Of a stretch of 58,104 nucleotides of DNA, positions 8,098 to 17,934 are shown in pieces (position 1 is the first letter of the stretch; every line of letters begins with the position of its first letter). The DNA is taken from assembly GCA_025355245.1 (NCBI GenBank), contig JANXZZ010000179.1, positions 1 through 58,104 on the forward strand, given 5' to 3'. Below the pieces are notes generated by a model that saw nothing but the letters and a program-made list of their open reading frames with translations, did no database searches and was not told where the DNA came from. The translations under genes and the position numbers were made by a program. The DNA comes from Pseudomonadota bacterium. GTDB lineage: Bacteria > Pseudomonadota > Gammaproteobacteria > Steroidobacterales > Steroidobacteraceae.

Positions 8098-10221
8098 TCA
8101 CACCTTGCCGTATCGCTCGCGCGCACCGATCCAGCGGCGCAGCAGCGGCGCTATGTTATCGGGATGCCGCTCCAGCATCACCTGTGCCGCGTGCTGCACC
8201 CTGGGCAGCAGGTCGGCATCGCGCGTGAGCTCGGCGACCTTCATCTGCAGGAGCCCGGTCTGCCGCGTCCCGAGGAGCTCGCCCGGGCCCCTGAGCTCGA
8301 GATCCCGCCGCGACACCTCGAAGCCGTCGTTGGTCGAACGCATCACGTCGAGGCGCTGCCGGGCCATCGGCGACAGCGGTGCGCGGTAGAGCAGCAGGCA
8401 AGTACTCTCCTCGACCCCGCGGCCGACGCGGCCGCGCAGCTGGTGGAGCTGCGACAGGCCCATGCGCTCGGCGTTCTCGACCACCATCAGGCTCGCGTTC
8501 GGCACGTCGACCCCGACCTCGATGACCGTCGTCGCGACCAGCACGTCGAGTTCGCCGCGCTTGAAGGCGGCCATGACGGCCTCCTTCTTGGTCGGCGTCA
8601 GCCGGCCGTGCGCGAGGCCGATGCGCAGTTCCGGTAGCGCGCCGACGAGCGCCGCGTGTGTCGCTTCGGCGGCCTGGTACTCGAGTTCGTCGGACTCCTC
8701 GATCAGCGGGCAGACCCAGTAAGCCTGGCGGCCCGCGCGGCAGGCGGTCGCGATCCTCGCGACCACCTCGTCGCGGCGTGACTCCGGGATCACGACCGTC
8801 TTGATGGGCGTGCGACCCGGGGGCAGCTCGTCGATGACCGATACGTCGAGGTCGGCGTAGGCGGTCATCGCGAGGGTCCGCGGGATCGGGGTCGCGGTCA
8901 TGATGAGCTGGTGCGGCACGCGCCCCTCGCCGAGGCCTTTCTCGCGCAGCGCCATCCGCTGGTGCACGCCGAAACGGTGCTGCTCGTCGATGATGACGAA
9001 CGCGAGCTGGCCGAAGCGAACGCCCTCCTGGAAGAGTGCGTGAGTGCCGATCACGACCGGCACCTCTGTCCCTGAGCGGATCGCGTTCAGGGTCGACTGG
9101 CGCGCCCGGCCGGTCAACTTGCCGGACAGGAGCGCGACGCGGAGCCCGAGCGGCCTCAGCCACCGGTCGAAGTTCTGCCAGTGCTGTTCCGCGAGGAGTT
9201 CCGTCGGCGCCATCAGCGCGACCTGGAAGCCGCACTCGACCGCGGCGAGCGCTGCGAGCGCGGCGACCACAGTCTTGCCGGAGCCCACGTCCCCCTGCAC
9301 CAGGCGCAGCATCGGCGACGGCGCGGCGATGTCGGCGCGCACTTCGCGCAGCACCCGCTGCTGGGCGCCCGTGAGCGCGAAGGGCAGCGCGGCCAGCAGG
9401 CGCCCCGCGAGGTCGCCCTTCGGCGCGAGCGGCCACGCCGCATCCGCGCGGATGTCCTCGCGCAGTTGCCTGAGGCTCAACTGGTGCGCCAGCAACTCCT
9501 CGAACGCGAGCCGCCGCTGCGCGGGATGGCGGCCGATCGCGAGCGGCACGAGGTCGGCCCCGGGCGGCGGGCGGTGCACGTAGCCGAGCGCCGCGGCGAG
9601 CGTCGGCAGCCCGAGGTCGGCGAGCAGCGCCGGCGGCAGCCAGTCCCTGACGCTTGAGCGCTCGACCTCGGTGAGCGCGAGTGCGGTCAGGATCCTGAGG
9701 CGCCCCTGCTGCACGCCCTCGGCCGCGGGATAGACGGGGGTGAGCGAATCCTCGGTGCGCTGCGCGTCCGGGCCGTCGGCGCGGCGGTACTCCGGGTGCA
9801 CGATCTCGAGGCCGAGCGTGCCGCGCCGTGCCTCGCCGTAGCAGCGCAAGCGCACGCCGCGCTGCAGCTGCGCCTGCTGGGCACCGGTGAAGTAGAAGAA
9901 CCTGAGCGTCAGGAAGCCCGAGCCGTCCGCAATCCGCACCAGCAGCTGGCGGCGCTTGCGAAAGGCGATCTCGGCGAGCTGGATCTCGCCTTCGATGACT
10001 GCGCGTTCGCCAGGACGCAGCGTCCCGATCGGCACGATCTGCGTACGGTCCTCGTAGCGCGCGGGCAGCAGGAAGAGGAGGTCCGCGACCGTCTCGATGC
10101 CGAGCTTGGCGAGCTTCTCGGCGAGCGCCGCACCGACTCCCTTCAGCGTCGTGACGGGCAGCCGCTCGGCATCGCCGGCCCCGCTGCCGGCGCCCTCGGC
10201 GAGAGGTGCCGCCCGGTTCAC
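8098..10221 (-). CDS. recG: ATP-dependent DNA helicase RecG
   Basis: A 707-residue branch-migration helicase that regresses stalled replication forks. The N-terminal part has a helix-hairpin-helix-like segment ([18 protein letters not shown]) and the wedge/OB domain (about 60-160). The helicase core has Walker A GDVGSGKT, Walker B DEQHRFG, the TATPIPRT motif III and the GRVGRG motif VI. The GTG at 10221 overlaps the ridA stop by four bases and gives the family's normal length. The frame is open further upstream, but there it only shadows ridA. Confidence 0.96.
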   Translation of the reverse strand: MNRAAPLAEGAGSGAGDAERLPVTTLKGVGAALAEKLAKLGIETVADLLFLLPARYEDRTQIVPIGTLRPGERAVIEGEIQLAEIAFRKRRQLLVRIADGSGFLTLRFFYFTGAQQAQLQRGVRLRCYGEARRGTLGLEIVHPEYRRADGPDAQRTEDSLTPVYPAAEGVQQGRLRILTALALTEVERSSVRDWLPPALLADLGLPTLAAALGYVHRPPPGADLVPLAIGRHPAQRRLAFEELLAHQLSLRQLREDIRADAAWPLAPKGDLAGRLLAALPFALTGAQQRVLREVRADIAAPSPMLRLVQGDVGSGKTVVAALAALAAVECGFQVALMAPTELLAEQHWQNFDRWLRPLGLRVALLSGKLTGRARQSTLNAIRSGTEVPVVIGTHALFQEGVRFGQLAFVIIDEQHRFGVHQRMALREKGLGEGRVPHQLIMTATPIPRTLAMTAYADLDVSVIDELPPGRTPIKTVVIPESRRDEVVARIATACRAGRQAYWVCPLIEESDELEYQAAEATHAALVGALPELRIGLAHGRLTPTKKEAVMAAFKRGELDVLVATTVIEVGVDVPNASLMVVENAERMGLSQLHQLRGRVGRGVEESTCLLLYRAPLSPMARQRLDVMRSTNDGFEVSRRDLELRGPGELLGTRQTGLLQMKVAELTRDADLLPRVQHAAQVMLERHPDNIAPLLRRWIGARERYGKV

Positions 10222-10598
10222 AGCTCCAGGATGCAATCCGCCTCGACCGCGGCGCCGCGCGGGAGCGAGGCGACCCCGACCGCCGCGCGCGCGGGGTAGG
10301 GCTCGGCGAAGTACTCGGCCATGACCTTGTTGACCTGCGCGAAGTTGCCCATGTCGACCAGGAAGATCGTGACCCGCACCGCCGAGTTGAGCGAACCGCC
10401 CGCGGCGGTCGCGATCGCTTTCAGGTTGTCGAACACGCGACGCACCTGCGCCTCGAAGTCGCCCGTCACCATTTCCTTGGTTGCGGGGTCGAGCGGAATC
10501 TGCCCCGAGATATAGACGGTGTTGCCGACCTTGACCGCTTGCGAGTAAGTGCCGATCGCGGCCGGTGCGGCGGCGGTCGAGATGATCGTGCGTGCCAT
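10218..10598 (-). CDS. ridA: RidA-family enamine/imine deaminase
   Basis: A 126-residue YjgF/YER057c/UK114-type protein that hydrolyses reactive 2-aminoacrylate released by PLP enzymes. Typical blocks are [16 protein letters not shown], the Arg-bearing strand [16 protein letters not shown] and the C-terminal VEADCILEL. The length matches the family. It sits 58 bases after spoT and overlaps recG, so it belongs to the rpoZ-spoT-recG transcription unit. A RidA paralogue at this place is common in gammaproteobacteria. Confidence 0.95.
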   Translation of the reverse strand: MARTIISTAAAPAAIGTYSQAVKVGNTVYISGQIPLDPATKEMVTGDFEAQVRRVFDNLKAIATAAGGSLNSAVRVTIFLVDMGNFAQVNKVMAEYFAEPYPARAAVGVASLPRGAAVEADCILEL

Positions 10599-10656
10599 GC
10601 GAACCTCGCGGTTGAATCCCGCCGCATTCTCGCACGGCCCCGCGGGCCTGGGTGGC

Positions 10657-12822
10657 TCAGGCGAGCGTGCGCGCGACCGAGAGGACCTCGGGCATCGAGC
10701 GAATCGCGCGGATCACCCGGGCGAGCTGGGCGCGGTCGCGGACCGCCAGCTCGAAGCTGATCGATGAGGAGTCCGAGTCGCGCTCGACCACCGACAGGTG
10801 GCCGATGTTGGTCTCGGTCGCGGCGATCGCGGAGGCGATCGCGGCCAGCACGCCGGGGCGGTTCTGCACCTCGACCTTGATCTCGGAGGCGAAGCTGCGT
10901 TCGTTCGCCTTCTGCCACGAGACCGGCAGCCACTTGTCCGGCTGCTTGTGCCAGCCGGCGAGGTTGCCGCAGCGCGCACGGTGAATGACGACGCCGCGTC
11001 CCGTCGACAGGAACGCGATGATCGGATCGTAGGGGATCGGAAAACAGCAGCGCGCGTAGGTGACCACCAGGCCCTCGGTGCCGGCGATCGCGAACGGCGT
11101 CGCGGTGTGCGCTTCCTCGCCCGCCGCGTGCTCGCTCCGGTCCGCCGGCAACAGGTGGCGCGCCACCAGCGGCGCCAGGCGTTCGCCGAGGCCGACCTTC
11201 TCGAACAGGTCGTCCGGATCCTTGGCGCCCAACGCGCGCGTGGCACCGGCGATCGTTTCGGCATCGATGCCCTTCAAATTGAGCTTGAACTCGCCGAGCG
11301 CCTGGCTGACGAGGCGCCGCCCAAGGTCGACGGCCTCGCTCTTCTTCATGGTCTTGAGGTAGCCGCGGATCGAGGCGCGCGCCTTCGCCGTCACGACGAA
11401 GTTGGCCCAGGCGGGATTCGGCGTCGCGCCCTTGGCGGTGATGACCTCGACCGTCTGGCCGTTCCTGAGCGCCGTGCGCAACGGCACGAGGCGTCGGTCG
11501 ATCTTGGCAGCGACGCAGCGCCGGCCGACGTCGGTGTGCACCGCGTAGGCGAAGTCGACGCAGGTCGCGCCGCGCGGCAGGCGCAGGATGTCGCCCTTCG
11601 GCGTGAACACGTAGACCTTGTCGGGAAACAGGTCGACCTTGACGCTCTCCAGGAACTCCTCGGGATTGCCGCCTTCCTGCATCTGCATGAGGCTGGCGAG
11701 CCACTCGCGCGCACGCTCGTGGCTGCTCGTGCCCGCGTCCTCGCCGACCTTGTACTGCCAGTGCGCCGCAATGCCGTTCTCGGCGAGGCGGTGCATGTCC
11801 TCGGTGCGGATCTGGATCTCGAGCGGCACGCCGTTCGGACCGAACAGCGTCGTGTGCAGCGACTGGTAGCCGTTCAGGCGCGGGATCGCGATGTAGTCCT
11901 TGAAGCGGCCGGGCATGGGCTTGTAGAGGCCGTGCACCAGGCCGAGCGCGCGGTAGCAGCCATCGACCGAGTCGACGACGACGCGCAGGCCGTAGACGTC
12001 GATGACGTCCGAGAGCGCGACCCGCTTCCTGCGCATCTTCTGGTAGATGCTGTAGAGGTGCTTCTCGCGCGAATCGACCTGGCCGTTCAAGGCAGCCTTC
12101 TTGAGCGCGCCGAGGATGTTCGAGGTGATCTTCGGCAGGAATTCCTTCTGGTTGCCGCGACTCTTGCGCAGCTCGCGCTCGAGGACCTTGTAGCGCTGCG
12201 GGTAGAGCGCGCGAAAGCCAAGCTCCTCGAGCTCGAGCTTGATCGAATGGATGCCGAGCCGGTTGGCGATCGGCGCGTAGATGTCGAGCGTCTCGATCGC
12301 GATGCGGCGGCGCTTCGGCGCCGGCATCGCGCCTAGCGTGCGCATGTTGTGGGTGCGATCCGCGAGCTTGACCATGATCACGCGGATGTCGCGCACCATG
12401 GCGAGGATCATCTTGCGGAACGACTCCGCCTGCGCTTCCTGGCGGCTCTTGAACTGGACCTTGTCGAGCTTGGAGACGCCGTCGACGAGTTCGCCGATCT
12501 CACGGCCGAAGCGCGCGACGATCTCGTCCTTCGCCGTCGGCGTGTCCTCGATCACATCGTGCAGGAGCGCCGCGCAGATCGTCTGGCCGTCGAGGTGCAG
12601 GTCGGCGAGGATGCCGGCGACCGCGACGGGGTGCGTGATGTACGCCTCGCCCGTCAGGCGCTTCTGGCCGCGGTGCGATTCGTTGGCTAGCTCGTAGGCT
12701 TCCTGGACGCGCTCGACCTGCTCGGGTGGCAGGTAGTCCTCGAGCTTGGCGATGAGCTGGGAAATCCCGGGGGAGCGGCGTCCGCCCGGCAGGAAGCTCA
12801 GCAGGGAGGACGCATAATCCAT
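10657..12822 (-). CDS. spoT: Bifunctional (p)ppGpp synthetase/hydrolase SpoT
   Basis: A 721-residue RelA/SpoT enzyme setting the alarmone level. The HD hydrolase domain is intact: ITHP near residue 64 and HDVIEDT with His88-Asp89 and Glu92-Asp93. In the synthetase domain the loop motif is RFKD at 306-309, the RXKD form found in bifunctional SpoT/Rel proteins rather than the EXDD of RelA. TGS (about 395-455, beginning [10 protein letters not shown]) and a C-terminal ACT domain (about 645-721) follow. It lies 35 bases after rpoZ. Both activities are expected from the residues seen. Confidence 0.96.
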   Translation of the reverse strand: MDYASSLLSFLPGGRRSPGISQLIAKLEDYLPPEQVERVQEAYELANESHRGQKRLTGEAYITHPVAVAGILADLHLDGQTICAALLHDVIEDTPTAKDEIVARFGREIGELVDGVSKLDKVQFKSRQEAQAESFRKMILAMVRDIRVIMVKLADRTHNMRTLGAMPAPKRRRIAIETLDIYAPIANRLGIHSIKLELEELGFRALYPQRYKVLERELRKSRGNQKEFLPKITSNILGALKKAALNGQVDSREKHLYSIYQKMRRKRVALSDVIDVYGLRVVVDSVDGCYRALGLVHGLYKPMPGRFKDYIAIPRLNGYQSLHTTLFGPNGVPLEIQIRTEDMHRLAENGIAAHWQYKVGEDAGTSSHERAREWLASLMQMQEGGNPEEFLESVKVDLFPDKVYVFTPKGDILRLPRGATCVDFAYAVHTDVGRRCVAAKIDRRLVPLRTALRNGQTVEVITAKGATPNPAWANFVVTAKARASIRGYLKTMKKSEAVDLGRRLVSQALGEFKLNLKGIDAETIAGATRALGAKDPDDLFEKVGLGERLAPLVARHLLPADRSEHAAGEEAHTATPFAIAGTEGLVVTYARCCFPIPYDPIIAFLSTGRGVVIHRARCGNLAGWHKQPDKWLPVSWQKANERSFASEIKVEVQNRPGVLAAIASAIAATETNIGHLSVVERDSDSSSISFELAVRDRAQLARVIRAIRSMPEVLSVARTLA

Positions 12823-12857
12823 CGCTTCCCTGTCGAGTGAGAGTCAGCGATCTCCGG

Positions 12858-13154
12858 TCAGTCGCCGAGGCCGAACTGCGGCGCGCGGAAGTCGGGCGGC
12901 AGGTCGAGCGGGCTCTCGGGCTGCATGTTCGGCTGCACGGGCTCGGGATCGGCTTCGAGCAGGAGCGCGCTGTTCACCTTGCCCTCAGCGATCTCGCGCA
13001 GCGCCACCACCGTCGGTTTGTCGTTCTGCCAGTCCACGAGCGCATCGGCTCCGTTCGCGAGGCGACGGGCGCGCTTGGCGGCGATGAGTACCAGCTCGAA
13101 CTGGTTCTCGACGCCTTCCTGATGCAGACAGTCTTCGATGGTGATACGGGCCAT
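12858..13154 (-). CDS. rpoZ: RNA polymerase omega subunit
   Basis: A 98-residue omega subunit that helps assemble RNA polymerase and forms part of a ppGpp-binding site. The ATG at 13154 starts [10 protein letters not shown], exactly the family N-terminus; the longer reading from 13304 adds only basic, low-complexity sequence. [13 protein letters not shown] and [15 protein letters not shown] are the conserved helices. The tail (from about residue 73) is Pro-rich and slightly longer than in E. coli. In most gammaproteobacteria gmk lies directly upstream; here gmk is 6.2 kb away with an efflux operon between. Confidence 0.95.
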   Translation of the reverse strand: MARITIEDCLHQEGVENQFELVLIAAKRARRLANGADALVDWQNDKPTVVALREIAEGKVNSALLLEADPEPVQPNMQPESPLDLPPDFRAPQFGLGD

Positions 13155-13534
13155 GAGAGGGACATTCCAGTAATGAACAGACGGTCTATCAGGATAGCCG
13201 ATCGGGCCACCGCTCGGCCAGCCGGCTGAGCGTTTCGCCGCTTTGCCAGCGGCGACGCCGGCGCCACGCCTCGTGGCTCCGACCTTCGCCGGCGCGGCCG
13301 TCAATTGATTGATTTATAACACTTTCCTCAGAACGTGCGTGGGAACCGACGACCCGGCCCTGCGCGCGTCATCGTTTCGACAGGCAAACACCGGAACATG
13401 CCGATCTTGCCAACGGTCCCGAGCTGGCCCGGCGCGGAACGAACTGCCGGGGACGGCGGTGGCGATCCTGGGCCACCGGGCGCCGACGGGAGCGGCCTGA
13501 CGAGCGCGTTGCGAGTCCCTCAACCGAGATACCG
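13155..13534. other. Divergent region between rpoZ and the RND operon
   Basis: 380 bases without a convincing ORF. The only strong compositional feature is an AT-rich patch at about 13305-13330 (containing TTGATTGATTTATAAC), a likely promoter zone for rpoZ and/or the efflux operon. I could not place a -35/-10 pair with normal spacing on either strand. No metal-regulator (MerR, CusR) gene or obvious operator palindrome is present. Confidence 0.4.
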
Positions 13535-14749
13535 ATGACACCCCAGGACGACGTCCCGCCGCCCGCCCCACTCCCCCGTGTCGTGCCGAGGCACATCCAG
13601 ATTCGCTGGCTGGCCGCGGTCGCTGCCGCGCTCGTGCTGGTATTCGCGGTCGCCGCGTTCTGGCGCAGCGGCTCGAGCACGTCCGCGCCACAAGGCGCCC
13701 AGGGCCGCGCGACCACCTTCCGTCCGACCGCGCAGCAGTTGAAGACGCTGACCATCGAGCCCGTGGTGCTGCACCGCTTCGCGCCGGTCGAGGTCGCGGA
13801 CGGGCGCATCGCAGTCAATGGCGATCGGACCACCGCGGTGTACTCGCCCTACAGCGGGCGGGTGGTCGAGGTCCTCGCGCATCCGTCGGACCGCGTGACG
13901 GAGGGCGGCACGCTCGCGATCATCGAGGCGAGCGAGACGGCGGACGCGCAAAGCAGCTTTCGCGCGGCGCTCGGCCAGCAGCGACTCGCCCACGCCGCCG
14001 ATGAGCGCAAGCGCGCGCTCCTCGCCGTCAACGGCGCCTCGCAGCAGGAAGCCCAACAGGCGGCGGCGGACCTCGCATCGGCCGAGGCCGCGTTGTCCGC
14101 GGCGCGCAGCCACCTGCAGATCCTCGGACAGTCGCCCGCCGCGATCGAGGCCCTCGCGGCGGGCGGCCCTGCCGATGCGCGCACCGCGCTGCGCTCGCCG
14201 ATCGCCGGCGTCGTCGTCGATCGGCAGCTGGGTCCCGGCCAGTACCTCACCGCGGCGAGTGGCATCGCGGTCTATTCGGTGGCCGACCTGCGCAGCGTCT
14301 GGGTCGTCGGCACGCTCAGCGAGCGCACAACGCCGCGCATTCGCCGCGGCCAGAGCGTGTCGGTCACGACCGCCGCGTGGCCAGGCCGGACCTTCACGAC
14401 CCACCTCGACTACGTCGCCGCGGGCATCGACCCCGCGACGCATCGCCTAAATGTCCGCGCCACGATCGACAACGCGGACGGGGCGCTCAGGCCCGAGATG
14501 CTGGCGACGCTGCGCATCGAGGCGGGTGATGCGAAGCAGGCTCCGGCGGTTGCCGCCGAGGCGGTGCTCTACGAGGGCGATCGCGCCCACGTCTGGGTCG
14601 CGGCCGCGGACGGGTCGATCGCGCTTCGCGAGCTTCGGGTCGGCCTCGCGGGGGACGGCCTCGTCGAGGTCGTCGAGGGACTCACCGTCGGCGAGCGGGT
14701 TGTCACGCGCGGCGGCCTGTTCGTCGATCGCGCCGCCCGGCTCGAGTGA
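13535..14749 (+). CDS. RND efflux periplasmic adaptor subunit (CzcB/CusB-like)
   Basis: A 404-residue membrane-fusion protein linking an RND pump to its outer-membrane channel. A cytoplasmic Pro-rich head and one membrane anchor (about 27-46) precede the barrel-sandwich/lipoyl halves (YSPYSGRVVEVLAHPSD, then LRSPIAGVVVDRQL), which flank a coiled-coil hairpin of about 90 residues. A beta-barrel (SVWVVGTLSE) and a membrane-proximal domain follow. No His- or Met-rich metal-binding N-terminus is seen, so the substrate cannot be read from this subunit. The stop overlaps the start of the permease gene (GTGA). It is the first gene of the operon. Confidence 0.9.
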   Translation: MTPQDDVPPPAPLPRVVPRHIQIRWLAAVAAALVLVFAVAAFWRSGSSTSAPQGAQGRATTFRPTAQQLKTLTIEPVVLHRFAPVEVADGRIAVNGDRTTAVYSPYSGRVVEVLAHPSDRVTEGGTLAIIEASETADAQSSFRAALGQQRLAHAADERKRALLAVNGASQQEAQQAAADLASAEAALSAARSHLQILGQSPAAIEALAAGGPADARTALRSPIAGVVVDRQLGPGQYLTAASGIAVYSVADLRSVWVVGTLSERTTPRIRRGQSVSVTTAAWPGRTFTTHLDYVAAGIDPATHRLNVRATIDNADGALRPEMLATLRIEAGDAKQAPAVAAEAVLYEGDRAHVWVAAADGSIALRELRVGLAGDGLVEVVEGLTVGERVVTRGGLFVDRAARLE

Positions 14750-17700
14750 TGATGAACGGGCTCGTCGAGTTCGCGCTGCGCCAGCGAGTGCTGGTCGCGG
14801 CGCTGCTCGTGCTCGTGCTCGGTGGCGGCGCGGCGGGATTCGCCGCGCTCAACATCGAGGCGTACCCGGACCCGGTGCCACCGCTGGTCGACATCGTGAC
14901 GCAGAGTCCCGGCCAGTCGGCCGAGGAGATCGAGCGCTACATCACGATCCCGATCGAAGTGCAGATGGCGGGCATTCCGCACGTGCAGGCGATCCGCACG
15001 ATCTCGCTGTTCGGCCTTTCCGACGTCAAGGTGCAGTTCACCTACGACTTCAGCTACGAGCGCGCCGAGCAGTGGGTGGTGAACCGCCTGGCGCAGCTGC
15101 CGCCGCTCGCGAACAGCGTGCAGCCCGGGATTTCGCCGACGAGCCCGATCGGCGAGGTCTACCGCTATCAGGTGCGCGGGCCGACGGGCTACTCGGTCAC
15201 GGACCTGAAGACGCTGCAGGACTGGGTGCTCGAGCGGCGCTTCAAGGCCGTGCCCGGCGTGATCGACGTGACCGGCTGGGGCGGCAAGACCAAGACCTAC
15301 GACATCACGGTCGACCAGCGCCGCCTTGCCGGCTACGGGCTCGGCCTGCCGCAGGTGCTGCAGGCGGTCGGCAACGCCAACATCAACGTCGGCGGCCAGA
15401 CCGTCAACATCGGCGCGCAATCCGCGGTCGTGCGCGGCGTCGGGCTGATCCATTCGGTCGAGGACGTGCGCCACACGCTTCTCGGCAGCAGCCACGGCAC
15501 GCCGATCTACGTGGGCGATGTCGCCGAGATCAGCGTCGGCAACCAGCCGCGGCTCGGGATCGCGGGTCGTGGCGATGAGGACGATATCGTGCAGGGCATC
15601 GTGCTGATGCGCCGCGGCGCTGCCAGCACCCCGACCATCGAGGCGGTGAAGCGCGAAGCTGCACTGATCAACGCCTCCGGCGTCCTGCCCCCCGGCGTCG
15701 CTATCGAGCGCATCTACGATCGCAGCGATCTCATCAGGGTCACGACGCGGACGGTCCTGCACAACATGCTGGCGGGCGTCGCGTTCATCTTCCTTCTTCA
15801 ATGGGCGTTCCTCGGCAACCTGCGCACCGCGCTCATCGTGGCGACGACGATCCCGTTCGCGCTCGCCTTCGCGATCGGCCTCATGGTGCTGCGCGGCGAG
15901 TCGGCGAACCTGCTCTCGGTCGGGGCGATCGACTTCGGGCTGATCGTCGATGCGACCGTGATCATCATGGAGAACATCTTCCGGCACCTCGCGGAGACCT
16001 CCTCGCACCAGGTCCGGGGACCCACGCTGCTGCACACGATGCGCACGCCCTCGGGATTCACCGGCAAGTTCGCGACGATCGCGAACGCATCGGCCGAGGT
16101 CAGCCGCTCGATCTTCTTCGCCGCGGCCATCCTCATCGCCGGATTCCTGCCACTGTTTACTTTGTCGGGCATCGAGGGACACATCTTCGGGCCGATGGCG
16201 AAGACCTACGCCTATGCGATCTCGGGCGGCCTGCTCGCAACGTTCACCGTCGCCCCGGCGCTCGCCGCGATGCTGCTGCCGGCCGACGTCGAGGAGCGCG
16301 AGACCTGGCTGGTGGCGCAGATCCGCCGCATCAACGCGCCGATCATCGAATTCGCGCTCGCCAACCGGCTGCTGCTGGTCGGGCTCGCGGCGCTGCTCGC
16401 GCTCGCAGCCCTGCTCGCGGCGCGCACGCTCGGGCTCGAGTTCCTGCCGAAGCTCGAGGAAGGCAACCTGTGGATCCGCGCGACGTTCCCGACTTCGATA
16501 TCGCTCGAGGAAGGCAACGGCTACGTGAATCGCATGCGCCGCGCGATCGCGGCCTACCCGGAAGTCGAGACCGTCGTCTCGCAGCACGGCCGGCCCGACG
16601 ACGGGACCGACGCGACCGGGTTCTTCAACGCCGAGTTCTTCGTGCCGCTCAAGCCCTTCGAGCGCTGGCCGGCGGGTGTCGACAAGGAGAAGCTCACCGC
16701 ACAGCTGACGGCCGATCTCGATGGCCGCTTCCCGGGGGTTGAGTTCAACTTCTCGCAGTACATCCAGGACAACGTCGAGGAGGCGGCGTCCGGGGTCAAG
16801 GGCGAGAACTCGGTGAAGATCTACGGCAACGACCTCGAGACGCTTGAAGCGACCGCGACGCGTGTCGCGGGCGTGCTCGCCGAGATCCCGGGCATCACGG
16901 ACCTCGCGGTGCTGCGTTCGCTCGGCCAGCCGACCATCCGCATCGACGTCGATCGCCTCAGGGCCGCGCGCTTCGGCCTTGCGCCGGGCGATGTGAACGC
17001 GGTCGTCCAGTCCGCGATCGGCGGCCAGTCGGCCGGGGATCTCTACGAGGAGAGCAGCGATCGCCACTTTCCGATGATCGTCAGGCTCGCCGCACCGTAC
17101 CGCCAGAGCCTCGAGGCGATCGGCCGCATCGAGATCGCCGCGCCCGACCCCGCCGGCGGCTCTACGCCGGTGCCGGTCGCGCTCTCCGACGTCGCGACTG
17201 TGCACCTCGTGTCCGGCGCCTCGTTCATCTACCGCGAGCAGCAGCAGCGCTACGTGCCGATCAAGTTCAGTGTGCGCGGCCGCGACCTTGGCAGCGCGGT
17301 GCTCGAGGCCGAGCGGCGCGTCGAGGAGGAGGTGCCGCTGCCGGGCGGCTATCGACTCGAGTGGGTGGGCGAATTCGGTAACCTGCGCGAGGCGCTCGGC
17401 CGGCTCGCGCTCGCGGTGCCAATCGCGATCGTGCTGATCTGCCTGCTCCTCTACCTCAACTTCGGCCGCATCCGCGACGTACTGCTGGCCGCGAGCGTGA
17501 TCCCGATGGCGATGATCGGCGGCGTGTTCACGCTGCGGCTCACCGGCACGCCGTTCAGCGTCTCGGCGGCCATCGGCTTCATCGCGCTGTTTGGAATCGC
17601 GGCGATGGACGGGATCCTGGTCCTGTCCTATTACAACCTCTGCCTCGGTGCGGGGCTCGATCGGGTTGCCGCGATCCGCCAGACGACGCACACGCAGCTG

Positions 17701-17934
17701 AGGCCGGTCATGATGACCTGCATCGTCGCCTGCGTCGGATTGATCCCGGCGGCAATCTCGACCGGCATCGGTTCGCAGGTGCAGCGACCGCTCGCGCTCG
17801 TCGTGGTCGGCGGCATGCTGCTCGCGCCGGCACTCATCCTGATCGTGCTGCCGATCCTGATCCTCCGGTTCTCCGGCCGCCGCCCCGCTTTGCAGACGGA
17901 TGAAGGGATGGCGAGCGAGGGGGACGTGCCGTGA
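14746..17934 (+). CDS. RND efflux permease, heavy-metal (HME) type
   Basis: A 1062-residue inner-membrane proton/substrate antiporter. Helix 4 carries DFGLIVDATVIIMEN, with Asp396, Asp402 and Glu409 in the positions of the proton-relay residues of CzcA, the HME-RND signature (usual form DFGxxxDGAxxxxEN). The second residue block differs from the consensus by A-T in place of G-A. Two periplasmic porter halves and twelve membrane helices are apparent. HME pumps export Zn, Co, Cd, Cu or Ag; the exact metal is not readable here. GTG at 14746 overlaps the adaptor stop; ATG at 14749 is an equal alternative. Confidence 0.92.
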   Translation: MMMNGLVEFALRQRVLVAALLVLVLGGGAAGFAALNIEAYPDPVPPLVDIVTQSPGQSAEEIERYITIPIEVQMAGIPHVQAIRTISLFGLSDVKVQFTYDFSYERAEQWVVNRLAQLPPLANSVQPGISPTSPIGEVYRYQVRGPTGYSVTDLKTLQDWVLERRFKAVPGVIDVTGWGGKTKTYDITVDQRRLAGYGLGLPQVLQAVGNANINVGGQTVNIGAQSAVVRGVGLIHSVEDVRHTLLGSSHGTPIYVGDVAEISVGNQPRLGIAGRGDEDDIVQGIVLMRRGAASTPTIEAVKREAALINASGVLPPGVAIERIYDRSDLIRVTTRTVLHNMLAGVAFIFLLQWAFLGNLRTALIVATTIPFALAFAIGLMVLRGESANLLSVGAIDFGLIVDATVIIMENIFRHLAETSSHQVRGPTLLHTMRTPSGFTGKFATIANASAEVSRSIFFAAAILIAGFLPLFTLSGIEGHIFGPMAKTYAYAISGGLLATFTVAPALAAMLLPADVEERETWLVAQIRRINAPIIEFALANRLLLVGLAALLALAALLAARTLGLEFLPKLEEGNLWIRATFPTSISLEEGNGYVNRMRRAIAAYPEVETVVSQHGRPDDGTDATGFFNAEFFVPLKPFERWPAGVDKEKLTAQLTADLDGRFPGVEFNFSQYIQDNVEEAASGVKGENSVKIYGNDLETLEATATRVAGVLAEIPGITDLAVLRSLGQPTIRIDVDRLRAARFGLAPGDVNAVVQSAIGGQSAGDLYEESSDRHFPMIVRLAAPYRQSLEAIGRIEIAAPDPAGGSTPVPVALSDVATVHLVSGASFIYREQQQRYVPIKFSVRGRDLGSAVLEAERRVEEEVPLPGGYRLEWVGEFGNLREALGRLALAVPIAIVLICLLLYLNFGRIRDVLLAASVIPMAMIGGVFTLRLTGTPFSVSAAIGFIALFGIAAMDGILVLSYYNLCLGAGLDRVAAIRQTTHTQLRPVMMTCIVACVGLIPAAISTGIGSQVQRPLALVVVGGMLLAPALILIVLPILILRFSGRRPALQTDEGMASEGDVP

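Noticed and set aside
14569-17691. A 1040-codon open frame on the minus strand opposite the RND permease
   Set aside because: It is antisense to a clearly conserved permease, is Arg/Asp/His-rich in the way expected of a GC-rich shadow frame, and has no domain or start signal.
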